Shown: piece after piece, positions 51,328 through 61,500 of the stretch
How the letters are laid out: each line of letters opens with the position of its first letter
How positions within the stretch are numbered: position 1 is the first letter of the stretch
Assembly (NCBI RefSeq): GCF_009914315.1
Contig: NZ_CP042596.1
Coordinates: 4,464,001-4,528,000, forward strand
Direction of reading: 5' to 3'
Length of the DNA stretch: 64,000 nt
DNA from: Granulicella sp. WH15
GTDB lineage: Bacteria > Acidobacteriota > Terriglobia > Terriglobales > Acidobacteriaceae
Translations under genes and position numbers: made by a program
The notes under the pieces: model-generated
Seen by the model: only the letters and a program-made list of their open reading frames with translations
Database searches by the model: none
What the model was told of the DNA's origin: nothing

Positions 51328-51389
51328 TACGCCTCCTGAGTACACCTACAGTTGAAAAACACGCCGCACCAGCGGCCAACACCCACCAC

Positions 51390-51731
51390 TCACCGAACGC
51401 CCGCCAACGGCTTCTCCATCTCATCCAGCATCCCCGACGCTTCCTTAAGATGAGTATGGAAGTAGGCGCGCATCAGGTTCAGAACCTCAATGAGGATGGG
51501 ATCGCGAACGGAATAGAACACCTGGTTACCAACCTTGCGGTTCAAGACCAGTTGCTTGGCCCGCAGCACGGCCAGGTGCTGCGAGACCGTGGCCTGCTCC
51601 ATCCCCAGCCTCTCGATCAACGCCCCGGCCGACAGCTCGCCCGCTCCAAGAAGCTCCAGGATGGCGATTCGCGTAGGATGAGCCAGCGCCTGAAAGATAT
51701 CCGCTTTGAACCGCCTCAAGGGATCGTACAT
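51390..51731 (-). CDS. ArsR-family transcriptional regulator
   Basis: The 113-aa product is a compact winged-helix regulator: FQALAHPTRIAILELLGAGE, then GMEQATVSQHLAVLRAKQLV as recognition helix and the wing NRKVGNQVFYSV. It contains no cysteine, so the classical ELCVCD-type thiol metal site is absent; it belongs to the SdpR/YgaV-like or non-metal branch. A 16-bp palindrome begins five bases upstream of the start codon, probably its own operator. There is no Shine-Dalgarno, so the mRNA may be leaderless. Divergent from the LuxR-type gene at 51915. Confidence 0.9.
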   Translation of the reverse strand: MYDPLRRFKADIFQALAHPTRIAILELLGAGELSAGALIERLGMEQATVSQHLAVLRAKQLVLNRKVGNQVFYSVRDPILIEVLNLMRAYFHTHLKEASGMLDEMEKPLAGVR

Positions 51732-51735
51732 ACAG

Positions 51736-51751
51736 GAATATTACAATATTC
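51736..51751. promoter_or_regulatory. Candidate ArsR autoregulatory operator
   Basis: GAATATT and AATATTC form a perfect 7+7 inverted repeat with a 2-bp centre, four bases upstream of the arsR start codon, where binding would block transcription or initiation. Confidence 0.55.
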
Positions 51752-51914
51752 ATATATACGCATCCCATTTTCCTGCCCCGCTGCGAACCCGCCGGAAAAC
51801 CCATAAAAAATCCCTCCGAAATTGATTGAACGAAAGATAATCGCCTGCTATGCTCAGGAGCCATAATCTACGGGTCCAAGCTGTTCATTCTGTGCGAGTT
51901 AAAGAAGGTCCTGC

Positions 51915-53054
51915 ATGGCAGCCAATCCAGAGAACACGTCCGGCACGACCACCCAGCTACTTGCCTTGATTGAAACCATCTACGCTGCCGTCCAGCAACC
52001 CTCGCTCTGGCCCCTGGCCCTCGAGGGCATCGCCGAGGCAGTGCAGGGCGAGATGACCGTCCTCTTCAGCCAGCTTCCCAACGATCCCCTGATCTCGTAC
52101 GCACGCACCGACGAGTCCGCCATCAACCTGTACATGGACTACTACGCCTCGGTAAACGTTCTCGGCCATCGCTGCGACGCCATCTATCCGGATGGGACCG
52201 TGCGCTACGGCGACCGTGCCATGTCCGACAACGAACTGGAAAAGACAGAGTTCTACAACGACTTCTTCAAGCCCCACAACGTGCACTACAGCTTCGGCCT
52301 AAAGGTGCCGCTCGGCGATCTTCCCTCCGCCTATCTCAGTTGCCAGCGGCCCAAGTCACAAGGGCCTTTTCAGGAGCAGCAGGGGAAGGTCTACGAGATG
52401 CTGCTGCCTCACCTGCAACGCGCCCTGCTCCTTTACGTGCAGCTTACGCAGATGCACTCCAGCGTGCTCGGTCTGGAGTCCGCGCTCGACGCCTTCGAAC
52501 ACGCAGTCTTCGGCCTCAACCGCGAAGGCAAGGTAATCCTGGCCAACCGTCAGGCCGAGGCGCTGGTCCTCCCCGGCGACCCGCTCTGCCTGACCAACGG
52601 CGTCCTCTCCTCGGCCCAGCCGGAGCAGAACCACCGCCTGCAGGCGCTTCTCGCGGATGTCGTCGCCGTGGGCTCGCACATCGGCATCTCCAGCGGCACC
52701 TCGATGCTACTCGAGCGCCGCTCGGGCGAGAACCCGCTGCGGGTCACGGTGACGCCGTTCTCCTCTCCGCTACGGGGCAGCTCCGTCCATCTGGCGGCGT
52801 TGATCTTCGTCAGCGACTCCAACAGCCAGCCGCAGTCACGCGGCGAGACCCTGCGGGCGCTCTACTCGTTGACCCCAGCCGAGGTACGCTTCGCCGACTC
52901 GTTATTTCAGGGGCTGGAGATTCGCGAGATCGCCAACCGGCTGGGCCTGACCCTGGGCACGGCGCGCTTTCACGTAAAGCGGGTGCTGGCCAAGACCGGC
53001 ACCCGCCGCCAGACCGAGCTGATGCGCCTGATGCTGTCACTGCCGCACATCTGA
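51915..53054 (+). CDS. LuxR-type regulator with PAS-like sensor region
   Basis: The 379-aa product starts at ATG 51915 with AAGAAGG six bases upstream. The C-terminus (about 315-373) is a LuxR/FixJ-type helix-turn-helix: LTPAEVRFADSLFQGLEIRE, IANRLGLTLGTARFHVKRVL and KTGTRRQTELMRL. The middle (about 190-290) has a PAS-like signature (FGLNREGKVILANRQAEAL). The N-terminal third is unassigned. No receiver or autoinducer domain is seen, so it likely senses a metabolite. Its last 18 bases overlap the end of the convergent multicopper oxidase gene. Confidence 0.87.
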   Translation: MAANPENTSGTTTQLLALIETIYAAVQQPSLWPLALEGIAEAVQGEMTVLFSQLPNDPLISYARTDESAINLYMDYYASVNVLGHRCDAIYPDGTVRYGDRAMSDNELEKTEFYNDFFKPHNVHYSFGLKVPLGDLPSAYLSCQRPKSQGPFQEQQGKVYEMLLPHLQRALLLYVQLTQMHSSVLGLESALDAFEHAVFGLNREGKVILANRQAEALVLPGDPLCLTNGVLSSAQPEQNHRLQALLADVVAVGSHIGISSGTSMLLERRSGENPLRVTVTPFSSPLRGSSVHLAALIFVSDSNSQPQSRGETLRALYSLTPAEVRFADSLFQGLEIREIANRLGLTLGTARFHVKRVLAKTGTRRQTELMRLMLSLPHI

Positions 53055-54665
53055 CCCTGCCTCTGCGGGCAGTATCTGAATCATCCCCATCATGCCCTTA
53101 TCCTCGTGATCGAGAATATGGCAGTGGTACACAAACGTGCCGACGATCCCCGGATCGCGAAAATCTATCCGCACCTTGATGTTCGAGATGGGTGTTCTGC
53201 CCACCTGGTGCGGCACCAATATGGTGTCGCGCACCAGCGGATCATCCACCGGCGTTCCGTTTACCTCGAGCAACTGAAAGTGCACCTGATGGATATGAAA
53301 GATGTGGTCCTCCGGGGTCATATTCGCCAGCACCCAATCCTCCACCGTGCCCTGCCGCGCCACGATGTTCGGCGGGGCAGACATATCGAACTCCTTGATC
53401 GGCTGGCCAACCACCGTGAGATAAAACTTCGTCGCCGCCCCCGCGCCGCCCTCCGTACCGTTGCCGTTCTGCGAGAAGTAGAGGCTCCGGGTCCTCACCG
53501 GCTTCAGATCGAGCAGGCTCTCAGGCAGCCTGGCGACCTTAGCGTTCGCAACCACCCGAACCTTCTCTTCCTTCATCTTCATCGCGACGATATTCGCAAT
53601 CGGCCGTGCCGGGGCGCTGTCTCCCGCCGGTCCGGGATCGTGCATCTGGGTCACAAGCTGCGCCGTCTCACCCAGCGCCGGAGTCGTCACCACGAACTCC
53701 GACCGTGAGCCCGGCGGCAGAAAGATCGAGGTCTGCGCGACCGGCCCTTTAGCCATGGGCACGCCATCGACGGCATAGACCTCCATCGTCTGCGGAACAT
53801 GGTCGTAGAGCACCTGCAGGTGGATGATGGTGTTCGCCGCGGAGTTGACGAACCGCCATAGCTGCCGTTCATGCGGACGCGCATGAATCGTCGCAGGAAC
53901 GTACCTGGGAAACTTGACAGGCACGTAGTTGAGCGAGAGATCCCACGAAGGCTTCAGCGGATCGGGGTTGTCCACCTGCGATGGTGTGAGCAACTGATCG
54001 CGCAGCACAAAGGTGCGCTCCGGCAGTGTCTTCAGCTCGGGGATCACCGCCTGAATCCCCTCGACAATGATCGCGCCGGACGCTCCTCCCTGCACCTGAG
54101 CCGTGCTGAAGCCATGCGGATGCGGGTGATACCAGTAGAGCCCCGGCGGATTCCCCCCCGGAATCTGCATCGAGTAATCGAAGGCCTGCCCCGGCGCGAT
54201 GAGCGTGTGAATCGCCTCGTCCTGATGGCACTGCGGAGGCAGCGCCATGCCGTGAAAGTGCAGGTTGGTTGCGGACTCCGTCATCATGCCGTGGCAGTCG
54301 CCGCCCATCTCCATCCCCGGCATACTGGCGACCGCGTCCTTCTGCGGCAGCTCATTCTGAAAGTGGATCGAGAGCCGATCCCCCGGAGCGACTCGCAGCG
54401 TAGGCGACTCCAGCCCCGCCTCCGTGACATAGCAGTACCGAACATTTCCCCCGGGTTCAGTCACGCTCCTGAACTTGAGCGTCACCGCCAGCGCCCCGTT
54501 GGTGCTGGCAACCACGGGCGGCTCCTCGACAACTGCTCCCTCCTGCGGACGCGCGCAGATTCTGTCGGGACCAGTCTCCGCGCGTGCCGCGGACCAGCAG
54601 AGGCAGAAAAAACAAAGTACGACAGAGAACACCTTCAGAGCGAACCCAATACTCCTGTGCGTCAT
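53037..54665 (-). CDS. Multicopper oxidase (laccase/CueO-like), secreted
   Basis: The 542-aa product starts at ATG 54665 (GGGAG six bases upstream) with a signal peptide (VFSVVLCFFCLCWSAARA). All four copper-binding motifs are present: LHFHGM, YWYHPHPHG, HIFHIHQVHF and YHCHILDHEDKGMMG, giving T1 and T2/T3 sites. An insertion, MPGMEMGGDCHGMM, is Met/His-rich and may bind extra copper as in copper-resistance oxidases. It oxidises phenolics or Cu(I) in the periplasm. The gene overlaps the 3' end of the LuxR-type gene on the other strand by 18 bp. Confidence 0.92.
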   Translation of the reverse strand: MTHRSIGFALKVFSVVLCFFCLCWSAARAETGPDRICARPQEGAVVEEPPVVASTNGALAVTLKFRSVTEPGGNVRYCYVTEAGLESPTLRVAPGDRLSIHFQNELPQKDAVASMPGMEMGGDCHGMMTESATNLHFHGMALPPQCHQDEAIHTLIAPGQAFDYSMQIPGGNPPGLYWYHPHPHGFSTAQVQGGASGAIIVEGIQAVIPELKTLPERTFVLRDQLLTPSQVDNPDPLKPSWDLSLNYVPVKFPRYVPATIHARPHERQLWRFVNSAANTIIHLQVLYDHVPQTMEVYAVDGVPMAKGPVAQTSIFLPPGSRSEFVVTTPALGETAQLVTQMHDPGPAGDSAPARPIANIVAMKMKEEKVRVVANAKVARLPESLLDLKPVRTRSLYFSQNGNGTEGGAGAATKFYLTVVGQPIKEFDMSAPPNIVARQGTVEDWVLANMTPEDHIFHIHQVHFQLLEVNGTPVDDPLVRDTILVPHQVGRTPISNIKVRIDFRDPGIVGTFVYHCHILDHEDKGMMGMIQILPAEAGSDVRQ

Positions 54666-54747
54666 ACAAAGACTCCCGAGGCAAACCACTGACAGCAGGT
54701 AAAGTGACTAAAAGTAATTACAAATCCAAACGTGCTCCAGAAACGAG

Positions 54748-54783
54748 AACCCCCGGCCGCCTGTCATTAGGCAGCCGGGGGTT
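54748..54783 (-). terminator. Terminator after IPT/TIG lipoprotein gene
   Basis: AACCCCCGGC pairs with GCCGGGGGTT (10 bp), with an inner GCCT/AGGC continuation after one mismatch. It lies 11 bp beyond the stop of the minus-strand gene. The following tract is only mildly T-rich. Confidence 0.7.
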
Positions 54784-54794
54784 ACCCGGGTTCT

Positions 54795-57719
54795 TTACTT
54801 CGGTTGAGGCTTCAACATCGGCTGGTTGGGGAACTCCTCCTGCGTGACCGTGTGTTTGATCGCCGCGATGGGAGCGGTCGGATTCGTCCAAGTGAACTCC
54901 TGGAGAACCAGCCCACTCTTACCCCCGACCGTGGTTGTGGCCGTGCTGGGATCGACTCCCGGCTGGTGCGCTCCGTCGCCCGTCGTACCCTTGCGCGACA
55001 GTGCCAGGAAGTTCGTCATGTCGATCTGGACGACTCCGCGATCGCTCGCGCCATCGAAGAGGTATCCATAAGGCGTTCCGGTAGTCTGATTCACCACCAC
55101 ACCCACCGAGTGCGGATCGGTCGCATACTCGTAGGACGAGAGCGGCGCCGTACTGGCATTGTTGATGGTGAAGTAGCTCCAGTCCGACATACCCTCCCAG
55201 GTAGCACCCGCAGCCACCGAAGCCGGGTCCTGCAGCTTGCCGACCGCGAAGTCATTCGAGTAGCCGGCCATGAAGAGCACCAGATGGCTGCTCTTATCGA
55301 CCGCCGATCCGGAGAGCACCGGGCTATAGCCAGAGCCAAGAACGACCTGGACGAGCCCACCGCTTGCCGGAGCCAGAGTCCCCAGAGCGGCAGTGGCCGG
55401 TGATGGATCCGTCTCGACCGCGGTCTTCAGGTTCAGGAAGGTCGCCGCCGGCGTATCTTCCGACGTGAGGATGCCAACCCGCAGCGCACTATCCACGGAG
55501 TTGCCGTCAATCAAGTCGCCGGAGAAGCGCGTCGCCACCGTCTGGACCGCGGACGAGGACATGTAGTACGACTTGCCCTTCGCCAGCTCCATCAGATAAA
55601 TCCCGCGGTAGTTGCCTCCCAGCAGTTGGCTGTTCGTGACGTCGCCGCCCATATTCTCGGCGATCTCCTGCGTCGAATCGACGGTGAACGGCAGCGTGAG
55701 CGCCACCGGCGAGGTCGTCGAAGCCGACGCCAGCGCGGTAAGCGGCAGCAACCCATACCCATCGGCCGTATCCAGCCACACGCCGAGCCGACCCGTATCC
55801 GGAATACCACCCGCGATATAAGCCGAGCCCCCGCTGAAGCCGACCGGGCTGCTCGCCTTCAGAGTAAGGGACGTGGTGATATCCACCGGATTGTCCGTCG
55901 CCGGATTGCCGGTAATCAGCGTGTTCAGGTTGAGCACCGCGATCGTCTTGCTCTGGTAGGCATAGGCCAGTACCTGCGGATGCCCAGCCAGTCCGGTGAT
56001 CGCGATAACACCACCCACATCAGAGCCAGAGAAGGTCTTCGAAGAGACGACCGGCCACGCGTTGATCGGCGGCGCCTTCAGCGTCGGATCGGTGATATCG
56101 ATCACAACGACTCCCTGCTGCCGAGCCGCCACGATCAGGTACTGCCGTCCCGCCAGCGAGTAGGTCGTCATGGCTCCCGAGCTGGAGGCCAGCAGACCCG
56201 ACGAAGCCGGGGTGCAGGTGCACGACGTGACGCCGGTAAAGAAGGACGACTCGAGGTTGACCACATCGCCGGGCAGGATACCCGCGTTCTTGATCGCCGT
56301 GCCGGAGGAGATATAGATCCCCAGCGCCAGCAGCATATCCGAGGTGCCCGCCGTCGGCGAGAGCGTCGTCGGTGCCGTGCTGGCCAATGCCACCGCCTTC
56401 ATCCGAACCGCCGCACCGGCAGCCGCGCCGGAGAGCGGAATCGGAGTCCCGAAGACCTTGCCGTCGAAGACGCCATCGCTGATATCGGCCGAGAGCGCCG
56501 CGATAATGTCATCGGGCGAGCTAGGCACATCGGTATGGCCCAGGGCTGCCAGCGCGCCGATGAACAGGCCCAGCGTGAACCCATCCGGATTCGAGGTGAT
56601 GCTCGGCTTGTCGAAGACCGGCACCAGGCTCTCGATGACCGCCTTCGAGCTGAGGCCGACGTAGGAGCGGATCAGCGCCTCCGCGGTCGAGTGCGCGGTC
56701 ACCTCGCTCGTGGTTTTCTTCGAGGAGAGCTGACCGGCGGTGTAAGAGTTGATGAAGTCGGATGCAGGCGTAATCACCAGTCCGGTAACGCTGCCGCCGA
56801 TCGAGTCCAGAATCGCGGAGACGTTGCTGGTCCCGGTGATCGTGGTCCCGTCAAACTCGCTGACGTAGTTTCCGCCCGCCGCCGTAACGCGAACCGCGCC
56901 CGTCGGCGTGCTCGAGAGAGCGATCGTGAACTTGCCGTCCGCATCCGTCTTGGCCGAGCCGATTGCAGAGCCGTTGGTGCCGTCGCTATTCACCGCATAG
57001 GCAGTCACCGTGCTGCCGACCGACGCGCCCTTATAGACCAGGCCCGAGATCGACGCCGTAACCGTGAGATTGATCGCCGTGGAGGCTCCGCCGCCCGGTG
57101 CCGGGTTCGTCACCACGATGGGGAAGGTACCGGCCGCCGCGAGATTCGCCGCAGTCAGGGGAATCGTCAACGAGGTGCCGCTCACGATGGTCGGCGTAAC
57201 CGCCGCTCCGGCGAAGGTAACCGTGCTCCCGGACACAAACCCCGTACCGGTAACCGTAACCGTGGTAGCGCCCGAACCGGCACTGACCGTAGAGGGCGAG
57301 ATCGACGTAACCGTCGGAGCCGGATTGTTAACCGCCAGATTCACCGCCTTCGAGGCACCGCCGCCCGGAGTGGGATTGGTCACCACTACTGGAAAGCTTC
57401 CCGCCGTGGCCTGATCCGCAGTCGTCAGCGACAGCGTTATCGAGGTGGCGCTGACATAAGTCGCGGAGTGGGAGGCCCCTTTAAAGGTCACCGTGGAGGT
57501 CGAGACGAAGCCCGTACCGGTAATCGTCAGCGTCTGGGCCGCCGCGCCAGCCGATACGCTGGCCGGAGAGAGCGAAGTGACCGTGGGAGAGGGATTGTTC
57601 GTCGGCGTGGGGGTGGTTGGCGTCGGGGTGGAGTTGGAGTTACCCGAGCATCCACTCAAGGCCACGCCAAGAACGCAAAGGGAGAGGCAGGAAAAGATCA
57701 ACCGCTGCAGGGCAAGCAT
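54795..57719 (-). CDS. Large surface lipoprotein with tandem IPT/TIG domains
   Basis: The 974-aa product starts at ATG 57719 (GGAGG four bases upstream). LSGC at 21-24 is a lipobox. A Thr/Pro/Asn-rich linker follows, then two IPT/TIG immunoglobulin-like domains (about 45-130 and 133-218) with the repeated ITGTGF and VVTNP.PGGGAS patterns. A carboxypeptidase-regulatory-like domain (ISGLVYKGASVGSTVTAYAV) comes next. The remaining 650 residues are beta-rich, contain LAGRQYLIVAARQQGVVVIDI and similar blade-like segments, and are probably a propeller. It is anchored in a membrane facing the periplasm or surface; a binding role is likely but not identified. Confidence 0.85.
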   Translation of the reverse strand: MLALQRLIFSCLSLCVLGVALSGCSGNSNSTPTPTTPTPTNNPSPTVTSLSPASVSAGAAAQTLTITGTGFVSTSTVTFKGASHSATYVSATSITLSLTTADQATAGSFPVVVTNPTPGGGASKAVNLAVNNPAPTVTSISPSTVSAGSGATTVTVTGTGFVSGSTVTFAGAAVTPTIVSGTSLTIPLTAANLAAAGTFPIVVTNPAPGGGASTAINLTVTASISGLVYKGASVGSTVTAYAVNSDGTNGSAIGSAKTDADGKFTIALSSTPTGAVRVTAAGGNYVSEFDGTTITGTSNVSAILDSIGGSVTGLVITPASDFINSYTAGQLSSKKTTSEVTAHSTAEALIRSYVGLSSKAVIESLVPVFDKPSITSNPDGFTLGLFIGALAALGHTDVPSSPDDIIAALSADISDGVFDGKVFGTPIPLSGAAAGAAVRMKAVALASTAPTTLSPTAGTSDMLLALGIYISSGTAIKNAGILPGDVVNLESSFFTGVTSCTCTPASSGLLASSSGAMTTYSLAGRQYLIVAARQQGVVVIDITDPTLKAPPINAWPVVSSKTFSGSDVGGVIAITGLAGHPQVLAYAYQSKTIAVLNLNTLITGNPATDNPVDITTSLTLKASSPVGFSGGSAYIAGGIPDTGRLGVWLDTADGYGLLPLTALASASTTSPVALTLPFTVDSTQEIAENMGGDVTNSQLLGGNYRGIYLMELAKGKSYYMSSSAVQTVATRFSGDLIDGNSVDSALRVGILTSEDTPAATFLNLKTAVETDPSPATAALGTLAPASGGLVQVVLGSGYSPVLSGSAVDKSSHLVLFMAGYSNDFAVGKLQDPASVAAGATWEGMSDWSYFTINNASTAPLSSYEYATDPHSVGVVVNQTTGTPYGYLFDGASDRGVVQIDMTNFLALSRKGTTGDGAHQPGVDPSTATTTVGGKSGLVLQEFTWTNPTAPIAAIKHTVTQEEFPNQPMLKPQPK

Positions 57720-57853
57720 GAAACCTCCGGGAAACTACCGCGTCTAATTAGCAAAAGGGCATGCGTCGCGAGCCTTCGCGACCGCCCCAAGAGATGTCGT
57801 CGTACGTCGGATCTTGCGTGCGAGCGATTCGGCTGCACACCGACACGTCCAAG

Positions 57854-57864
57854 TTGTCAGACAA
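57854..57864. promoter_or_regulatory. Candidate operator TTGTCAGACAA
   Basis: A perfect odd palindrome that fits the TNGTNNNACNA pattern bound by FadR-type GntR regulators, about 135 bp upstream of the lipoprotein start. No GntR gene is in the window. Confidence 0.3.
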
Positions 57865-58021
57865 TTCCCGAATCGGCATCTACCATCTGGTAGTTATCTA
57901 CAGTTCCCCTTGCAAATTCGCACTTTAGTACCCGCGAAATTGCGTCTCGCGTCTTGACTTCGCCGCGCATATGTATTTCGCGTGAATACGCACCGCAAAA
58001 ACAAAGGTGGCCTCAAAGCAC

Positions 58022-58050
58022 TTCGCGCGGTTCTGGATGCTCCGCGCGAA
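58022..58050. other. Inverted repeat in long leader region
   Basis: TTCGCGCGG pairs with CCGCGCGAA (9 bp) across an 11-bp spacer. It is too far from the receptor start for a simple operator; possible terminator or RNA element. Confidence 0.35.
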
Positions 58051-58525
58051 ACTCTGGCGGCCCACCTCTCGCTTCTAAGACATCGGTCCTACCGCCTCTA
58101 TCTCCAAGGAATCCCCACCAGACCTTCCCCTTCTGGAAAATCGACGCATGCCGAGCGATTGCCGCACTACCCTTCCCGGCTCGCGAAGTCCTTAAATCCC
58201 CACTAAAACAGGTGAAAAAGCACTTTGCTTCCCTCAGTAAGGCCATCATATGGTCAGTCCATTGGCCAGCGAGAAGATGTGCGGGAAAGAATATGAAAAC
58301 AATGTTTCATCCTCAATAAATTGCTAAATACGCAAAAGAGAGAACCCGCCCCTATAGCGTATTTCTGTTACATCACTGCTAGACAGACATAATCCCCCCT
58401 CCAAACGTTTCAGTCGAAGCGTCAGGGATATTGTGTGCTCAAAAAGCGATACCAAGAGCAGGCTCGGATGTCCCCCAGGCGGCAAGCGTCTCCGAACTGC
58501 CACGAAGTAAAACTCTGGAGGTTAC

Positions 58526-61500
58526 ATGAAATCGTTACGACTATGGTTGGTCCTGTTCGCACTCTTCAGCGTCGGCTTCTCCGCGTCGCTCAAGGCGCAG
58601 ACGGCTACCTCAGGTGCGATCCTGGGAACGGTGCTCGATCCCTCGGGCGCAATCGTCCCCAACGCCCCTGTGGAGCTGCTCAACAAGGATACGAACGCCA
58701 AGCTCACCACCACGACCAACGCCGCGGGACACTACACCTTCCCCACCATCGCGCCGGGCATCTACAACATCACCGTCAAGCCCGAGGGCTTCTCGACCTC
58801 GACCGTCTCCGACGTCAAGGTCCAGGTCAACACGGACTCCACGATCAACTTCAGCCTGGTAATGGGCTCCTCCACGCAGGTCGTCGACGTGAACAGCTCC
58901 GCGGCCCAGATCCAGTTGCAGACCACGGACTCGACCGTCGGTGACGTCATCGGCACCGAAGCGCTCGCGCAGCTTCCTACCCGTCTCCGCCAGGCCCAGG
59001 AGCTGACGTTTCTCCAGCCCGGCACCACGCCCGCCACCGGCGGCGACAGCGGCGGCTCGGTAGGCGGCGCGGTCAACGACCAGACCACCTTCACCTTCGA
59101 CGGTATCGACATCACCGACAACCAGACCAACTCCACCACCGACACCGACCACGGCGCCCGTCCGGTCCTGATGGTCTCGGTAGAGGCCGTCGATGAGTTT
59201 CGCGTCGGCGTCTCCAACTCGAACTCGACCTTCAACAAGGGCGCTGGCGGACAGGTAACCCTCATCGGCAAGAGCGGCTCCAACAAGTTCCACGGCGGCC
59301 TGTTCTCCTACATTCAGAACAGCGCGTTCAACGCCAACACCTGGGACAACAACCACCTGAAGCTGGCCAAGCCGCACGTCGAAGACAACCGTTTCGGCGG
59401 CTACCTCGGCGGCCCCATCTGGAAAGACAAGACCTTCTTCTTCGCTGAGTACGAGGCCCGTCGCTACCCCGAGTCCTTCCAGGTCAGTGCCATCGTCCCG
59501 ACGGCTTCGATGGCCGCCGGCACGCTGCAGTTCAAGGATGCCTCGGGCGCCACCAACGCGTACAACCTGCAAACCTCGAAGACCTGCGGCACGCTTGGCA
59601 CCGCGGCCTGCGATCCTCGCGGCATCGGCATCAGCCCCACCATGAAGGCCATGATGGCGGCCGAGCCCGCGGGCAACAACCCCGGACTCACCGGCACCGA
59701 CGGCCTGAACACCACCGGCTTCACCGGCAACGCCAAGTCGCCCCTCACCGACGACTTCGGCACGTTCCGCCTGGACCACAACCTGAACAGCAAGTGGCAC
59801 CTGAACGGAAGCTTCAGCTACTCGCGCGACATCGCGTACAACTCCGCGCCTATCGTTCTCGACATCCGCAACCCGAACAACATCGTCAACAGCGACCTGC
59901 TGCCCAACTGGACCAACGCCTTCATCTTCGGCGCCACCGGCCAGCTCACCCCGAGCCTCACCGAGAACATCCGCCTCGGCGACGTTCGCAACCGCAACGG
60001 CGCGCTTCGTCCGCAGCTTTCGACGATCGCCCAGGAGCTAGCACTCCCCGGCACCGCCTCCGGCAACGGCTTCGTGGCCGTCTCGCCGAACATCTTCACC
60101 GCTCCTATCACGATGAGCAACACGGTCCGCACGCAGCAGAACAACGACGTGACCCAGCAGTTCGTCGACGACATGGTCTGGAGCAAGCACAACCACATCC
60201 TCCAGTTCGGTATGAACTGGCAGCGTCTCACCCTCTACCACGTCCACACGGGCAAGGTCGGCGGAGCCGTCAACTCGCTGAACGCCACCACCACGGCCGA
60301 TTCGTCCTACCTGTCGATTCCGGCAGCGGATCGTCCTCAGCCCTGCTCTGCCAGCGTCACCGCCAACTGTCTTCCCTCCAGCAGCCTCAACACCTGGGAC
60401 AGCCTCTACGCCAGCACCCTGGGCCTGATGAACGACAACAACGCCTTCGTCGTCCGCGACGGCAGCGGCACCGCGCAGTCCATCGGCACCCCGCTCATCA
60501 TGAACGCGCTCGGCTACTACTACTCGTTCTACGTACAGGACACCTGGAGAATGTTGCCTTCGCTGACATTCACCTATGGCCTCTCGTATAGCTGGCAGAC
60601 GCCGTACAACTTCTCCAACCGCGAAGAGTCCCTGCTGGTCGATGCCGCCACGCAGAAGATCATCTCCGCCAAGGACTACCTGCACCAGAAGGCCGCATCG
60701 GCTGCCCTCGGCACCATCTACAACCCGCTGCTCGCCTTCCTCCCGGTCGCCAACTCGGGCCGCAGCAGCGTCTACAACACCAACTACGACAACTGGGCTC
60801 CCCGCGTGGCGCTGGCCTGGAACCCGTCCTTCCAGGACGGCCTGATGGGTAAGGTCTTCGGCGCATCGAAGACTGTCGTCCGTGGCGGCTTCGGTCTCTA
60901 CTACGACCGCCTGAACGGCGAGCTGGGCGTGGTCAACCCCGGTCTCACCGCTGGTCCCAGCTCCACCGTCTCCACCGGCCTCCAGAGCTGCAACGCTTCC
61001 GGAGCCCCTGGCCTCGGCTGCAACGCCGCCTCCTCCGACCCCGCGCTCAGCGACTTCCGCATCGGCGTGGACGGTTCCATTCCCCTGCCGCAGTACCCCC
61101 AGAAGCTCCCCAGCCCCTACGTTCCGGCGGATGGGTTCAGCGAGCTGGTCTCCTCCGGCATCGACCCCTACTACAAGGCTCCCCGCATCTACGCGGCGAA
61201 CTTCACCATCCAGCGTGACCTCGGCCACGGCGCTGTAGTCGAAGTAGCCTGGACCGGCCGTTACGGCCGTCGTCTGGAGAGCAACGTCGAGCTGAACGCG
61301 AGCCCCTATATGTTCGCGGACACCGGCTCCTCCCAGACCTTCGCCCAGGCCTACGATGCTGTAGCCAACTCGCTGCGTGCAGGCAAGTCTGTCGCGACCC
61401 AGCCCTGGTTTGAGAACCAGCTACCCGGTATCGGAGCCAGCCACGGCTACGCTTCGACCACCGCGTACCTGGCCGCAACCCAGTCCTCCAACTTCCAGAA

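Larger units (their letters stand above)
57720..58525. other. 806-bp intergenic region between lipoprotein and TBDT
   Basis: No convincing gene; frames of 74 and 121 codons at 57982 and 57954 overlap each other and lack domains. The region contains a TTGTCAGACAA palindrome (57854-57864), an inverted repeat at 58022-58050, and a long AT-richer stretch before the receptor. It probably holds both divergent promoters and a long 5' leader. Confidence 0.5.

Noticed and set aside
55626..57893. 755-codon plus-strand frame
   Set aside because: Arg-rich shadow antisense to the IPT/TIG lipoprotein gene; no domain, no ribosome binding site.
57954..58319. Overlapping 121- and 74-codon frames
   Set aside because: They compete with each other, lack domains and contain the 58022-58050 inverted repeat; not supportable as genes.
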